DNA of 64,000 nt from SHLQ01 sp033344795 (lineage in GTDB: Bacteria > Actinomycetota > Acidimicrobiia > Acidimicrobiales > SHLQ01): assembly GCA_033344795.1 (NCBI GenBank), contig JAWPMS010000001.1:4650001-4714000 (forward strand), read 5' to 3'. This document shows positions 55,753 through 64,000 of the stretch, in pieces; positions within the stretch are counted from its first letter, which is position 1, and every line of letters begins with the position of its first letter. The notes under the pieces are model-generated. The model made no database searches. It was not told the origin of the DNA and saw only the letters and a program-made list of their open reading frames with translations. The translations under genes and the position numbers were made by a program.

Positions 55753-58110
55753 ATGCCGACCTTATGGGGGATGACATCGTCGACCTTTCCAAGCGAGTTG
55801 CCCGAGGCGCTGACGCGCTTCCTGGAGGACAACGTCGACGCAGAGCTTGCAGTCGTCTCCGAGCCCGTCTTGTCACGACTGCCGCTCGACGAAACTCACT
55901 GGTTTCTCGCCTCGTTCAAGGAGGCACCGCTGATCAAATCGTTCGGACGGACCGCACACGTGAACGCCATTCACGCAGCGCGCGCCGCACGTGGCGAGGG
56001 AACGGCACATCTGATCATCGATATTGATGGAACACCGTGGCATCTCAGCGCCGCAAGCGTCCTCGGTACCGAGTACCTCGTCCTGGTGCTCCACCCCACG
56101 GAAGGCCTTGGACGCTTGACCGACCTTCCGAATTCTGACGCCGTCAGTGTCTTTCGAGGCAGCTGTGACCCACAACTCCATCTGATGTCGATGGATGACT
56201 CGCTTGCGGAGCTTGTTGCACTCGACGCAGCGGCATATGAAGACGCCACGCTCAGCGACCTGGTCGACCATGAGTCCGTGTCCACGCTCATCGACTGCTG
56301 GGTCGATGCGACCGCGTTGGGCGCTGCCTCGTGCAGCGTGCAACTTCGCACCGGCGAAACGATGAGCGAGCAATGGTTTCAGGCCACTCTGATCGCTCAC
56401 GGTGACCGGACCGACTTCGTGCTGGTCGATACCGCCGACACACTTCGTGCGGTCCAGGCGAAGGAACATCGCACGCGTCTGCGAAACATCGCCGAGACCG
56501 TGCCACATGGAATCTTCAGGATCTCGTCGCGCGGACAGCTGCTCTACAAGAACAGCAAGCTCGACGACATCTTCGAGCGCGAGTTTCGCTCTCATGATGA
56601 CTTTGGTGACATGCGCACCGTCGATGGCGTGCCGCTTCACATCGCGGTTCCCGCCCTGCTCACCGACGAGAGCGAAGGCCAATTCGACATTGTTCACAAG
56701 GTCGAGAGCGGGGAACGCACGATTCGGCTTCGGGTGCGTCAATACATCGGGGCATCCGGCCATCCTGAGTACGTCGGCTCTGCTGAGGACGTAACAGATG
56801 AGATCGAGCGCAAGACACAACTCGAGCTGGAGGCGCTCACCGACCCCATGACCGGTGCGGCAAACCGACGCGCTCTCGAGCTCACGCTCGGCGAGATGCT
56901 CGAGACACCAGAGCGCTCGTTCGCCGTCCTGCTGTGTGATCTCGACGGCTTCAAACAGGTCAACGACTCACTCGGCCACGGTGCTGGTGATGACGTGATC
57001 GCCGAAGTTGGACGCAGGCTGCAAGAAGTCTCTCGTGAGGGAGACATGGTGGCGCGACTCGGTGGTGATGAATTCGTTGTCGTTGCTCGCGACATGGATG
57101 ACTACGAGCAGGCCATGGAGTTCGCCGACCGCATGCTCCCCTTGTTGCGTAAACCCTTCTCGATCGCTGACACCCAGATCGAGCTCAGCGGCAGTGTTGG
57201 CGTTGCCGTGTCCGCTCCCGACTCCTCGGTGCTCGGTGTGTTGCAGATGGCCGACCATGCCATGTACGAGGCGAAACGCTCCGGCCGAAACCAGGCGATG
57301 CCGTACCAGTCCCCCGACTCCACGAACCATCTGTCTCCATTGGCACTTCGTCGAGACCTTCGACGTGCGATCGCAGCGAACGGTCTCGACCTTGCCTTCC
57401 AGCCGATTTTCGCCATCGATGATCTCGAGACTCCCGAGTCGGCCGAAGCGCTTCTTCGTTGGGTCCATCCTCTGCAAGGGCGCATCGACCCAGCGACGAT
57501 GATCTCGATCGCCGAGCAGAGCGGGCTCATTCGAGAGCTCGGCGAGTGGATCGTCACCGAATCTATTCGATCCGCCTCTGCGGTGAATCAAGGACGCACT
57601 GACGGTTCGCCGATTTCCATTGCGGTCAACGTGTCGGCGCTGCAGGTCGGCCGTCCAGAGTTCGTCGACATGGTCGCCGCTTCTCTCGACTTCCACGACC
57701 TGGATGCCTCGCTGCTCACACTCGAACTGACCGAGAGTTTCCTGATCGACAGAGTCGACAACGCTCGCCCAGCCATCGAGCAGCTCTCGGAGATGGGTGT
57801 GCGTTTGGCCGTCGACGACTTCGGTACCGGCTCGTCGACATTTGAGTATCTACTCTCGCTTCCCGTCTACGGCGTGAAGATCGACCCATCGTTCACGAAA
57901 CGCCTCACCGAGCCACGCGGCGCAGCGATGCTTCGTGGGCTCAGCTCGGCGTGTCGCGAGCTCGACATGCAGGTCATCGTCGAAGGTATCGAGACCATCG
58001 AACAGCTGAATTCGGCTCGCAAAGCTGGCGTCACGCATGCTCAGGGTTACCTGCTCGGCATGCCGGTCTCCACGGCGAACCTCGGGATGCGCGAAAACGC
58101 TGCGGCGTAA
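55753..58110 (+). CDS. soluble GGDEF-EAL cyclic-di-GMP protein with sensor domain
   Basis: A roughly 785-residue cytoplasmic protein with no membrane segment. Two N-terminal regions, one probably PAS-like (about residues 235-350), precede a GGDEF domain (motif at 437-441) and an EAL domain with EAL at 565-567 and 'DDFGTGSSTF'. An RxxD inhibitory site (Arg-Glu-Gly-Asp) stands five residues before GGDEF, so feedback control is expected, unlike in the protein at 53267. Both catalytic motifs are complete. The ATG at 55753 is uncertain; the next ATG at 55771 has GGGGG directly before it. The longer frame to 55618 overlaps tRNA-Arg and was rejected. Confidence 0.92.
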   Translation: MPTLWGMTSSTFPSELPEALTRFLEDNVDAELAVVSEPVLSRLPLDETHWFLASFKEAPLIKSFGRTAHVNAIHAARAARGEGTAHLIIDIDGTPWHLSAASVLGTEYLVLVLHPTEGLGRLTDLPNSDAVSVFRGSCDPQLHLMSMDDSLAELVALDAAAYEDATLSDLVDHESVSTLIDCWVDATALGAASCSVQLRTGETMSEQWFQATLIAHGDRTDFVLVDTADTLRAVQAKEHRTRLRNIAETVPHGIFRISSRGQLLYKNSKLDDIFEREFRSHDDFGDMRTVDGVPLHIAVPALLTDESEGQFDIVHKVESGERTIRLRVRQYIGASGHPEYVGSAEDVTDEIERKTQLELEALTDPMTGAANRRALELTLGEMLETPERSFAVLLCDLDGFKQVNDSLGHGAGDDVIAEVGRRLQEVSREGDMVARLGGDEFVVVARDMDDYEQAMEFADRMLPLLRKPFSIADTQIELSGSVGVAVSAPDSSVLGVLQMADHAMYEAKRSGRNQAMPYQSPDSTNHLSPLALRRDLRRAIAANGLDLAFQPIFAIDDLETPESAEALLRWVHPLQGRIDPATMISIAEQSGLIRELGEWIVTESIRSASAVNQGRTDGSPISIAVNVSALQVGRPEFVDMVAASLDFHDLDASLLTLELTESFLIDRVDNARPAIEQLSEMGVRLAVDDFGTGSSTFEYLLSLPVYGVKIDPSFTKRLTEPRGAAMLRGLSSACRELDMQVIVEGIETIEQLNSARKAGVTHAQGYLLGMPVSTANLGMRENAAA

Positions 58111-58177
58111 CGGCGCGAGAAGTCATCTGCCACGTCGCCAACCTGGCTTGAGACCTCTATAGTGAGACCCGCCTCAT

Positions 58178-58255
58178 GGTGGCTGTAGCTCAGCTCGGTA
58201 GAGCGCTGCGTTGTGGTCGCAGTCGTCGCGGGTTCAAATCCCGTCAGCCACCCCA
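58178..58255 (+). tRNA. tRNA-His (anticodon GTG)
   Basis: A cloverleaf with acceptor GTGGCTG/CAGCCAC, D arm 'AGCTCAGCTCGGTAGAGC', anticodon stem CTGCG/CGCAG around loop TTGTGGT (anticodon GTG) and T arm 'GGGTTCAAATCCC'. The extra G at 58178 matches the G-1 that is unique to tRNA-His and pairs with the C discriminator at 58252. CCA is encoded (58253-58255). Confidence 0.96.
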
Positions 58256-58270
58256 TGTGTATCGAATGTG

Positions 58271-58290
58271 CCGACACCCTCGGGTGTCGG
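58271..58290. other. hairpin between tRNA-His and tRNA-Lys
   Basis: CCGACACCC pairs with GGGTGTCGG around a two-base loop (58271-58290). There is no T-run after it. It may be a processing signal or a weak terminator between the two tRNAs. Confidence 0.4.
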
Positions 58291-58314
58291 TACGCTCGAT
58301 AGACACAAGAAAAT

Positions 58315-58390
58315 GCGCCTCTAGCTCAATTGGCAGAGCATCGGACTCTTAATCCGCAGGTTCCGGGTTCAAGTCCCGGGGGGCGTACCA
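58315..58390 (+). tRNA. tRNA-Lys (anticodon CTT)
   Basis: A cloverleaf with acceptor GCGCCTC pairing to GGGGCGT (two wobble pairs), D arm 'AGCTCAATTGGCAGAGC', an anticodon loop CTCTTAA with anticodon CTT, and T arm 'CGGGTTCAAGTCCCG'. CCA is encoded at 58388-58390. It reads AAG codons, preferred in GC-rich genomes. Confidence 0.95.
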
Positions 58391-58609
58391 CTCGAGATCC
58401 CAGTGCTGGCGACGATGTTGCCGGTTCTGGGATCTCGTCGTTTTGCCAGCGCGGCAGAAGTCCAACGAGAGATCCAGTGGATGTCGTGGAACGAGCGTTG
58501 GATTGCACCGTTTCGGGCCCGGCGACCCTCGTTGTGCGCGACTGAAGCTCGCTCTCGTGGCGACCGATACTGGATAGATGGGCGTGGATACTGCTGGGCG
58601 ACACAATCA

Positions 58610-59695
58610 ATGAAATGCCATCTGGCGCGATGGTTCGCCCTGGTGACCACAGCGCTGATGTTTGCCGCGTGTGGTCCGAGTGAGAAGACATCTTCTGAGC
58701 TGGACCAGACCACAACGACAACTATCGAGCAGTCGGCAGCAGACGAGTCAAAAGCGGAGCCGATACGCCCCATCGGCTCAGCCGGTGGATCGAATTCCGG
58801 CGACCTGGACAGCCTCAACCTGACCCGATTTGTTGTGCAGGGAACTGTCGTCGCGATCGGCGGCCCCGAGGTAACCATCACAGACGATGATCTCGTCGAC
58901 TATGAGCTTGGCGATGACGTCGACTTCCCGTCTGTTCAAATCTCACTCGACGGAACGGCGACGGACTTCGGGCGAGACGATCTCTTTGATGATGGAAAAC
59001 TGATCAACACCCGGGCCGAGAATGGCGCGCCGCTCGAGTTCATCGTTGCCGGGGGTAAGCTCGACGTTGGCCGTCGTTACGCCGTGTTCCTGATCCCTTG
59101 GGAGCCGGGTTTGCCAGCCGCTGTCTACGCGTTCGACATCGACAACGACGCGCCTGCGCCTGGGTTCAGCCAAGGCTTTGATCAGCTCCAACAGCGGAGA
59201 GAGGAACTTGGGATCGAGTTTGGCTCGGGTGGCAGCAATCTCGACTGGCTTCTCGAGTACACCGCTCTTGTAGGTTCACCCAATGATCCCCTCGCCCGGG
59301 CGGCCGCCGAAGCCGAGGCCGAGGCCGAGCAACTCGAGAATCTAGGGAACCCCGACGCTTACCCAAACGAATTCGATGCCTCTGCCGATGATCTCGCCGG
59401 CCTCGTTCGGATCCGAGTGGCCGTTTGGGGCGCCGAGACCGAAGACATCTATGCACTTCGGGGCCCCGAAAGGCATCTCGGGTTCTTTGGAGTGAACGGC
59501 AATGGTCGAGCCCTCATCATTGGGTTCGTCGACCCCAACACCAGTTACCAGCTTGTTCGCTTCGAAAGGGGACAAAGCCTCGAAATCGATCTTGGCGAAC
59601 CGCTTGCCGGAGATGAGATCGTCGTCGGCTCTGAGAACCTCCGACGCCTGGTCAACGTCGATGGAAACCAGATCCTCAGCATCGAAGAGAACTAG
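58610..59695 (+). CDS. putative lipoprotein, unknown function
   Basis: A 361-residue lipoprotein. The N-terminal 'LVTTALMFAACGPSEK' is a clear lipobox with the lipidated cysteine at about residue 21, followed by a Thr/Ser/Glu-rich linker. The rest is acidic, beta-rich and includes a short Ala-Glu repeat run near residue 230. I do not recognise the family. The ATG at 58610 is chosen because it opens the signal peptide; the ORF start at 58403 begins just after tRNA-Lys. It converges with the EccC-like gene. Confidence 0.8.
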   Translation: MKCHLARWFALVTTALMFAACGPSEKTSSELDQTTTTTIEQSAADESKAEPIRPIGSAGGSNSGDLDSLNLTRFVVQGTVVAIGGPEVTITDDDLVDYELGDDVDFPSVQISLDGTATDFGRDDLFDDGKLINTRAENGAPLEFIVAGGKLDVGRRYAVFLIPWEPGLPAAVYAFDIDNDAPAPGFSQGFDQLQQRREELGIEFGSGGSNLDWLLEYTALVGSPNDPLARAAAEAEAEAEQLENLGNPDAYPNEFDASADDLAGLVRIRVAVWGAETEDIYALRGPERHLGFFGVNGNGRALIIGFVDPNTSYQLVRFERGQSLEIDLGEPLAGDEIVVGSENLRRLVNVDGNQILSIEEN

Positions 59696-59723
59696 CTTCC
59701 TCGAGACGACCGACGTTGAGAAC

Positions 59724-61565
59724 TCAGGACGGAGATTGTCTGCTCCGCCCAAAGAGCCATTTCGATCTTCGCGGTTGGTCGACTTCCCGACGGAGGTCGA
59801 TCACCTCTTGCGGTTCGACAATGTCGACCCTGTCGTCGGTCTTTTCGTAGCCGGGCGGGATAGGCGGGGGGATCAGCGCGTTCAATGCGTCGAGGCGTCG
59901 ACATTCGATGTCGAACGCCCGAATACGGGGAGCACCGGCCCCTCCTCGATCCTCACCGAACGCTCGATGCAGCGACGCTGCGCCACGGGCAATCGTGTCG
60001 GTTGGCACTTCCGCAGCCGCTGCGGGCGAGACAAACCGATGCGTCGCACCACCGGCCGTCACCGTCGACATCCCGTCCGCATCGATCACGACAACGGTTT
60101 CGCACTCGGGCAGGTCTGCGACGTCATCTGCGACAATGATCAACGCCGTGTCACCCGGCTCGTTGACCACGCTGTTGAGCACGGAGATTTGACCGGACGC
60201 CCATTTGGGCAGGTCGACAATGCCGACCTGTAGCCAGCGAGACTCGGGCGTGCGCCAGGCCGAGACCATCCGATCTGTCTCCTCGGACGAAAGTGCGATT
60301 GGGTGCGTCGGGTGAAGCTGCGGCAACCATTTCAGCCAATCCCAGTCGGCAAGCCTCGATTTGTCGGTCACCAGCGAGAGTCGCACGTCGGACGCTGGCG
60401 ACTGCGTCGCGAGGGTGACGGTCAAAGCTCGCGCACAGGGCATGACCATGTCGCGGGAACCGACGATGCCCACGGACCCCTTTGTCAGGTCGGCGATGAT
60501 CGGAACTCCTGTGAGCAACGAGTTGTTCTCAACCACCGCCTGCAGCAAGGGGGAAACGTCGGCGTCGTTCTCCACCGGAACCGACCAGTCGAGCTCGCCA
60601 TATCCGACGGAGACATGGGCGAAGTCAAGATCGCCTCGACTGCGGTCCCACGAGCCGGCGTCTTCTCCTCGTGCGGCTCGGGCCAGTTCGGGAATCGACG
60701 GGTTTGCCCGGCGGAGATCCCGCTCGGCGGAGCGTCGCAACGCAACTACATCAGCTTCGAATCGACCGACCACTCGTCTCGTGAGCTCCCGTTGCGAGCG
60801 GGTCTCCGTCCTGATGGTCATCCATTGGGCAAGAGCAACGGCCAGGGCGGCGGCCGAGACCGCAGCCATCACTGCGAAGAAGACACGGTTCACACCCAGG
60901 CCGAGGCCACCCAGGACGAGAATGATCGGGATCAGCGGCATCCAGACGGCTGAGGATTGGGCCGGCTCGAACCGAGGTAGCACAGGTGGGCTCACGGACC
61001 GAGCCATCGACTCCGGGGCAGACCTGGCACGCTGCCGTGTGATGGGAAGGTCCGATGGGATCCCGCTCGGAGGAAGTTGTCCCACCGCGTAGCGGGACGC
61101 TCCCACGTTGAGAATTCCATCGGTCAGCGGTGTCGGATCAGCGATGCGTACGTTGTCGATCACGACTGGCGAGACTCCGGGATGCACGGTCACGTCGCCC
61201 GATTCGGAGATCTCCAAATAGAACGAATCATCCGATGCCGGAGATGAGGAGAAATCCAGTCTGCCGCTCGGCAACAGGCGAGAAACGCCTCCCGGGAGAC
61301 CTGCCAGCTGATCGATGACAACCACCGGCCGTTCAGCCTTGTCGACCCGTCGCTGATCCTCGACATCGAGCAGAACGCCGTCGAAGACGCCGGCCTGATC
61401 GAGAGAATGCCAGGATGCCAAGGTCCGACCATCGATGCTGAGTGCCCTCCCTGGGGCACCGAGCGCGTCTGCGAGGACTTCGATGGTTGCCGAGGGAGGT
61501 AAGCGGATCTCGAGATCGTTCATCTCATTGCCGTCTCGCACGCGGATTCGTCGAACTTCGCTCAT
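59724..61565 (-). CDS. EccC/EssC-like protein lacking FtsK ATPase domains
   Basis: A 613-residue protein. The first 75 residues look ubiquitin-like ('IRLPPSATIEVLADALG'), then follow an FHA-like beta region and two adjacent membrane helices (about residues 205-250). A domain with 'SVGIVGSRDMVMPCARALTVTLAT', 'WDWLKWLPQLHP' and 'DTALIIVADDVADLP' corresponds to the N-terminal non-ATPase part of type VII secretion coupling proteins EccC/EssC. Those proteins normally continue with two to three FtsK ATPase domains to 1,200 residues or more; here the protein stops. The ATG at 61563-61565 lies one base after the OmpA-like stop (TGACATG). It may be a membrane scaffold, or the ATPase may be a separate gene elsewhere. 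Confidence 0.7.
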   Translation of the reverse strand: MSEVRRIRVRDGNEMNDLEIRLPPSATIEVLADALGAPGRALSIDGRTLASWHSLDQAGVFDGVLLDVEDQRRVDKAERPVVVIDQLAGLPGGVSRLLPSGRLDFSSSPASDDSFYLEISESGDVTVHPGVSPVVIDNVRIADPTPLTDGILNVGASRYAVGQLPPSGIPSDLPITRQRARSAPESMARSVSPPVLPRFEPAQSSAVWMPLIPIILVLGGLGLGVNRVFFAVMAAVSAAALAVALAQWMTIRTETRSQRELTRRVVGRFEADVVALRRSAERDLRRANPSIPELARAARGEDAGSWDRSRGDLDFAHVSVGYGELDWSVPVENDADVSPLLQAVVENNSLLTGVPIIADLTKGSVGIVGSRDMVMPCARALTVTLATQSPASDVRLSLVTDKSRLADWDWLKWLPQLHPTHPIALSSEETDRMVSAWRTPESRWLQVGIVDLPKWASGQISVLNSVVNEPGDTALIIVADDVADLPECETVVVIDADGMSTVTAGGATHRFVSPAAAAEVPTDTIARGAASLHRAFGEDRGGAGAPRIRAFDIECRRLDALNALIPPPIPPGYEKTDDRVDIVEPQEVIDLRREVDQPRRSKWLFGRSRQSPS

Positions 61566-61566
61566 G

Positions 61567-62538
61567 TCAGCCAAGAATTCCTTGGACGATGAATTCGGCC
61601 CGGCGATTTGCTGCGCGACCAGTGCTGTTCAGATTGTCCGCCTGAGGAATCGACTCGCCCAACCCAATCGCATCGACTCTCGACTCGGCAATGCCCGCAT
61701 TGATCCAATACGCCTTGACTGCCTCGGCTCGTCGCTCGCTGAGAAGTTGATTGAACTCGGCCGTGCCGACGCTGTCGGTGTGGGCAACAACCGCGATGCG
61801 GACCGTATCGGTCTGCTGCATGAGCGCCGTGCCGAGATCGAGCAATGGTGTGAAGCCGGGGTTGATCACGTCGCTGCCGACCTCGAAGAGCACCTTGTCG
61901 TCGACGTAGAGCGGAGCCGAGTCGGGAACAGGCGCCTGTGGGTTGATCTCATACTCGACCACCACGTTCTCCGGCCCGAGAACCGCTGCGGCTCGGGTGG
62001 AGATCACATCGGCCACCTCTTGGCTCGGCACTTCACCTCGTAGGTAGACCTTGCCGCCCGAGAAGACCGCCGTGCGGGTATCAGGATTCGATATTCCGTC
62101 GATCAGTGACTGACTCGAGGGCGTTTGATCGGTGGTTTCTTCCGCTACTGAAGGCGCCGTCGTCGTGGTGCTGCTTGCCACTGACGTCGTACTCGAGGGT
62201 GGCGTCGTGGCCGCTGTGGTGACTGGCGGCGACGTGGTGGGTGCGTCGGTTGCCGGAGTCGTGGTGGGGGGTGCAGTCGTTGTCGGAGCTGAAGTTGTGA
62301 CGCCGTCGGTCGTCGTTACTTCCTCGACCACGCCAGCAACCTGGGTTTCGGCGCTCCCTCCATTACCACTCGGGTCGAACAGGAGGTACCCGATGACAGC
62401 AAGGATTATCGCGCCGAACACGGCCGGAATCACCAGCGCCGGCGTCCGGTCGGTTGCGACGTGCTCTGGTGGAAGATCAACCGGTTGCTGGGATTGGAAC
62501 TGGTCTTCCCATGAAGACCCTCGGGGTACCTTGCTCAC
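61567..62538 (-). CDS. OmpA-family protein with membrane anchor and BON-like domain
   Basis: A 323-residue protein. A cytoplasmic N-terminus, one membrane helix (about residues 32-54), a long Thr/Pro/Ser-rich linker, a BON-like domain ('AVFSGGKVYLRGEVPSQEVADVI') and a C-terminal OmpA-type peptidoglycan-binding domain ('HTDSVGTAEFNQLLSERRAEAV', ending 'GRAANRRAEFIV') are visible in order. The GTG at 62536-62538 is my choice of start, with no clear ribosome-binding site; the longer ORF to 62625 adds non-homologous residues. It would tether the membrane to the cell wall. It is followed directly by the EccC-like gene. Confidence 0.85.
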   Translation of the reverse strand: MSKVPRGSSWEDQFQSQQPVDLPPEHVATDRTPALVIPAVFGAIILAVIGYLLFDPSGNGGSAETQVAGVVEEVTTTDGVTTSAPTTTAPPTTTPATDAPTTSPPVTTAATTPPSSTTSVASSTTTTAPSVAEETTDQTPSSQSLIDGISNPDTRTAVFSGGKVYLRGEVPSQEVADVISTRAAAVLGPENVVVEYEINPQAPVPDSAPLYVDDKVLFEVGSDVINPGFTPLLDLGTALMQQTDTVRIAVVAHTDSVGTAEFNQLLSERRAEAVKAYWINAGIAESRVDAIGLGESIPQADNLNSTGRAANRRAEFIVQGILG

Positions 62539-62704
62539 GGAAGGTGAGCGTAGTTGGACGTTTCGCGTAGTGAAAACACAGCGTGTAGGCGTGACGGAGG
62601 CATTTCGCCACACAATGTGATGCAAAGACGTCGGACTTGATCCCTACCCCGATCCTCAGTATCGAGAAGGGCTCGTTTCCTCACGAACCGTCACACCTAC
62701 TGGC

Positions 62705-64000
62705 CTATTCGACGATGGTCAGACGGCTCGAGATTTCCAGCAGGCTCGGGTTGTCGATCGCCGACGTGAGGAGCCGGACCGTCTCGAGATCGGCGGCGGT
62801 AAGTTCCACCGCGATACGGATGGTGTTGTTGGTAGCGCGATTGCCGGGCCCGGAACTTGTACTGAGCCACTGCACGTCGTTGTCGCTCAGAGCTTGCTCG
62901 ACGGCGGCCCGTTCCCTCATGAGTTCGGTCATGTTGACCGGGGAGGCAACGACACACGCTTGCGCATCGGCGGTATCGAGTTCGGCCCGCACCTCATCAA
63001 GGTCACCGGTTGCGAACAGACGCGGACCGTTGCCTCCAACCAACCCAGCGAATCGATCGGGGTTCGCGGTCCCCCACGCTCGCAGCTCCTGAATCTGAAC
63101 GAGATTCTCGATGTTCTCGCACTCAGCCGGCAACGGAAAGAGTTCAAGTGAGCGGCTCGGGTCGTCAATGACCGAGATCTCGTTGGAGCGTTCCTCGATG
63201 AGGGTTGCCCGACCATCGACGGGAGGCCAGGTGTATCGGGCAGTGTGGTTGCCCATTCGGACCCCGGGGTAGTGGGTGGTCCACGAAGGGTGGAAGGCCA
63301 ACCCATCGATAACGATGCCGCCGCACTGCACCGGCAACGACGTCAGGATCGCACCCGCACAGGCCTCCGGGCCGCCGCGGCCGTTGTCGATGAACAGGCC
63401 GCTGAACTCGACCACGCTCGCACGCTCGGGCAATTGGTCGAGCGAAGTCGGGACTCCAACCCTGGCTCCATCGACGGTGAACGTTTTGTATTCCTGCACC
63501 ACAACCACGGGCTCACCCGGCGATGGCGGAACGATCGTGCGGCCGTAGTTCTCTCTCACGTCCGTGCTCGAAAAGCGAGTGCTCGGCCGCTGATTCTCAC
63601 ACGACCACAGCTGGGTCGCTGCGCCCTGCAGGTTGCAGGTATCAGCGCCTATCCCCGCACGGATCACGTCGGCAACAGTCACGTCAATCTGGTCCCTGCC
63701 ACTCGACGTTCGAATGTCATCGATTCCCAAACCGCCATCGATCGAGTCGTTACCCGGACCCGAGCGAATCCAATCCCGCCCCTCGTAGGAGACGATGAGG
63801 TCAGCGCCCGGTCCTCCCTGAATTCGGTCCCAACGGGTAGATCCATAGATCTGATCGTCACCCTGACCACCGAACATTCGGGCTCCGCGCGTGTCTTGTC
63901 GGAGCTTCTCACTCAGCCCATGCACCGAGAAGAGCACATCGTCACCCTGCGCCCCAAAAAGGATGTCGAAGCCTTCGCCCCCGAAGATGATGTCGTTTCC
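62705..64000 (-). CDS. RTX-type calcium-binding repeat protein, 5'-partial
   Basis: The frame is open to the right edge, so 431 residues of the C-terminal part are seen. The first 120 contain repeats of the glycine- and aspartate-rich RTX type ('GGQGDD', 'GGPGADLI', 'SGPGNDSIDGGLGIDD'), which bind calcium and usually mark secreted proteins. Then comes a region of about 300 residues that I do not recognise, with cysteines in 'GPEACAGAIL' and 'PVQCGGIV' that might form disulfides. The repeats are at the N-terminal side of what is visible, and the rest lies outside the window. It probably belongs to the same envelope cluster as the OmpA-like gene. Confidence 0.85.
   Translation of the reverse strand, partial: GNDIIFGGEGFDILFGAQGDDVLFSVHGLSEKLRQDTRGARMFGGQGDDQIYGSTRWDRIQGGPGADLIVSYEGRDWIRSGPGNDSIDGGLGIDDIRTSSGRDQIDVTVADVIRAGIGADTCNLQGAATQLWSCENQRPSTRFSSTDVRENYGRTIVPPSPGEPVVVVQEYKTFTVDGARVGVPTSLDQLPERASVVEFSGLFIDNGRGGPEACAGAILTSLPVQCGGIVIDGLAFHPSWTTHYPGVRMGNHTARYTWPPVDGRATLIEERSNEISVIDDPSRSLELFPLPAECENIENLVQIQELRAWGTANPDRFAGLVGGNGPRLFATGDLDEVRAELDTADAQACVVASPVNMTELMRERAAVEQALSDNDVQWLSTSSGPGNRATNNTIRIAVELTAADLETVRLLTSAIDNPSLLEISSRLTIVE

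Overview
The window looks like chromosomal DNA of a free-living, aerobic, high-GC actinobacterium, most likely of the class Acidimicrobiia (Ilumatobacter-like). The placement is an inference from gene content, not a database search. It rests on many acyl-CoA dehydrogenases and acyl-CoA ligases, a DUF3039 protein, an F420-type nitroreductase-fold protein, a LAxTG sortase substrate, an EccC-like protein, an acyl-ACP desaturase of the DesA type, and a complete mreBCD-PBP2-rodA cluster. No rRNA, phage, integrase, transposase or CRISPR array was seen, and no gap between genes is much longer than 300 bp.

Layout. 1-5.2 kb: end of an ABC-2 permease, then a leftward catabolic operon (enoyl-CoA hydratase, zinc alcohol dehydrogenase, class III aminotransferase, acyl-CoA dehydrogenase). 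5.2-30.9 kb: central carbon and lipid metabolism. It holds an ACT-domain malic enzyme, a glycosyltransferase, a long-form isocitrate lyase behind a small ORF and an AT-rich control region, two acyl-CoA ligases, four more acyl-CoA dehydrogenases, an aldehyde dehydrogenase, an aminotransferase, a class I amidotransferase, a SolA-like oxidase, a TesB thioesterase, a TauE-like permease, methylmalonyl-CoA mutase and a thiolase-like protein. Together these suggest growth on fatty acids, branched or odd-chain acids and amines, with the glyoxylate and methylmalonyl-CoA routes as outlets. 30.9-39.5 kb: RNase E/G, the cell-shape operon (mreB, mreC, mreD, PBP2, rodA, all leftward) and ndk. 39.5-46.6 kb: an F420-type protein, an ECF sigma factor with a membrane partner, folC, clpX, clpP, trigger factor and tRNA-Gly.

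46.7-53 kb is the most unusual part. A disulfide-reductase-family flavoprotein is followed by an AbiEi/DUF559 gene bracketed by 61-bp inverted repeats, each able to form a long hairpin. Next is a two-gene operon. The first gene encodes a thioredoxin-like CxxC domain fused to a domain I do not recognise. The second reads through an in-frame UGA at 50950-50952 into a U-G-S-C-T-T-C motif, with a strong hairpin starting at the UGA. I interpret it as a selenoprotein of the UGSC type, related in its motif to the selenocysteine region of glycine reductase GrdB. A plain ORF caller would split it into two fragments. An acyl-ACP desaturase, uridine kinase and DUF3039 protein follow.

53-64 kb: two large GGDEF-EAL cyclic-di-GMP proteins on either side of tRNA-Arg, then tRNA-His and tRNA-Lys, a lipoprotein, and a leftward envelope cluster: an RTX-repeat protein running off the window, an OmpA/BON protein, and an EccC-like protein that lacks all FtsK ATPase domains.
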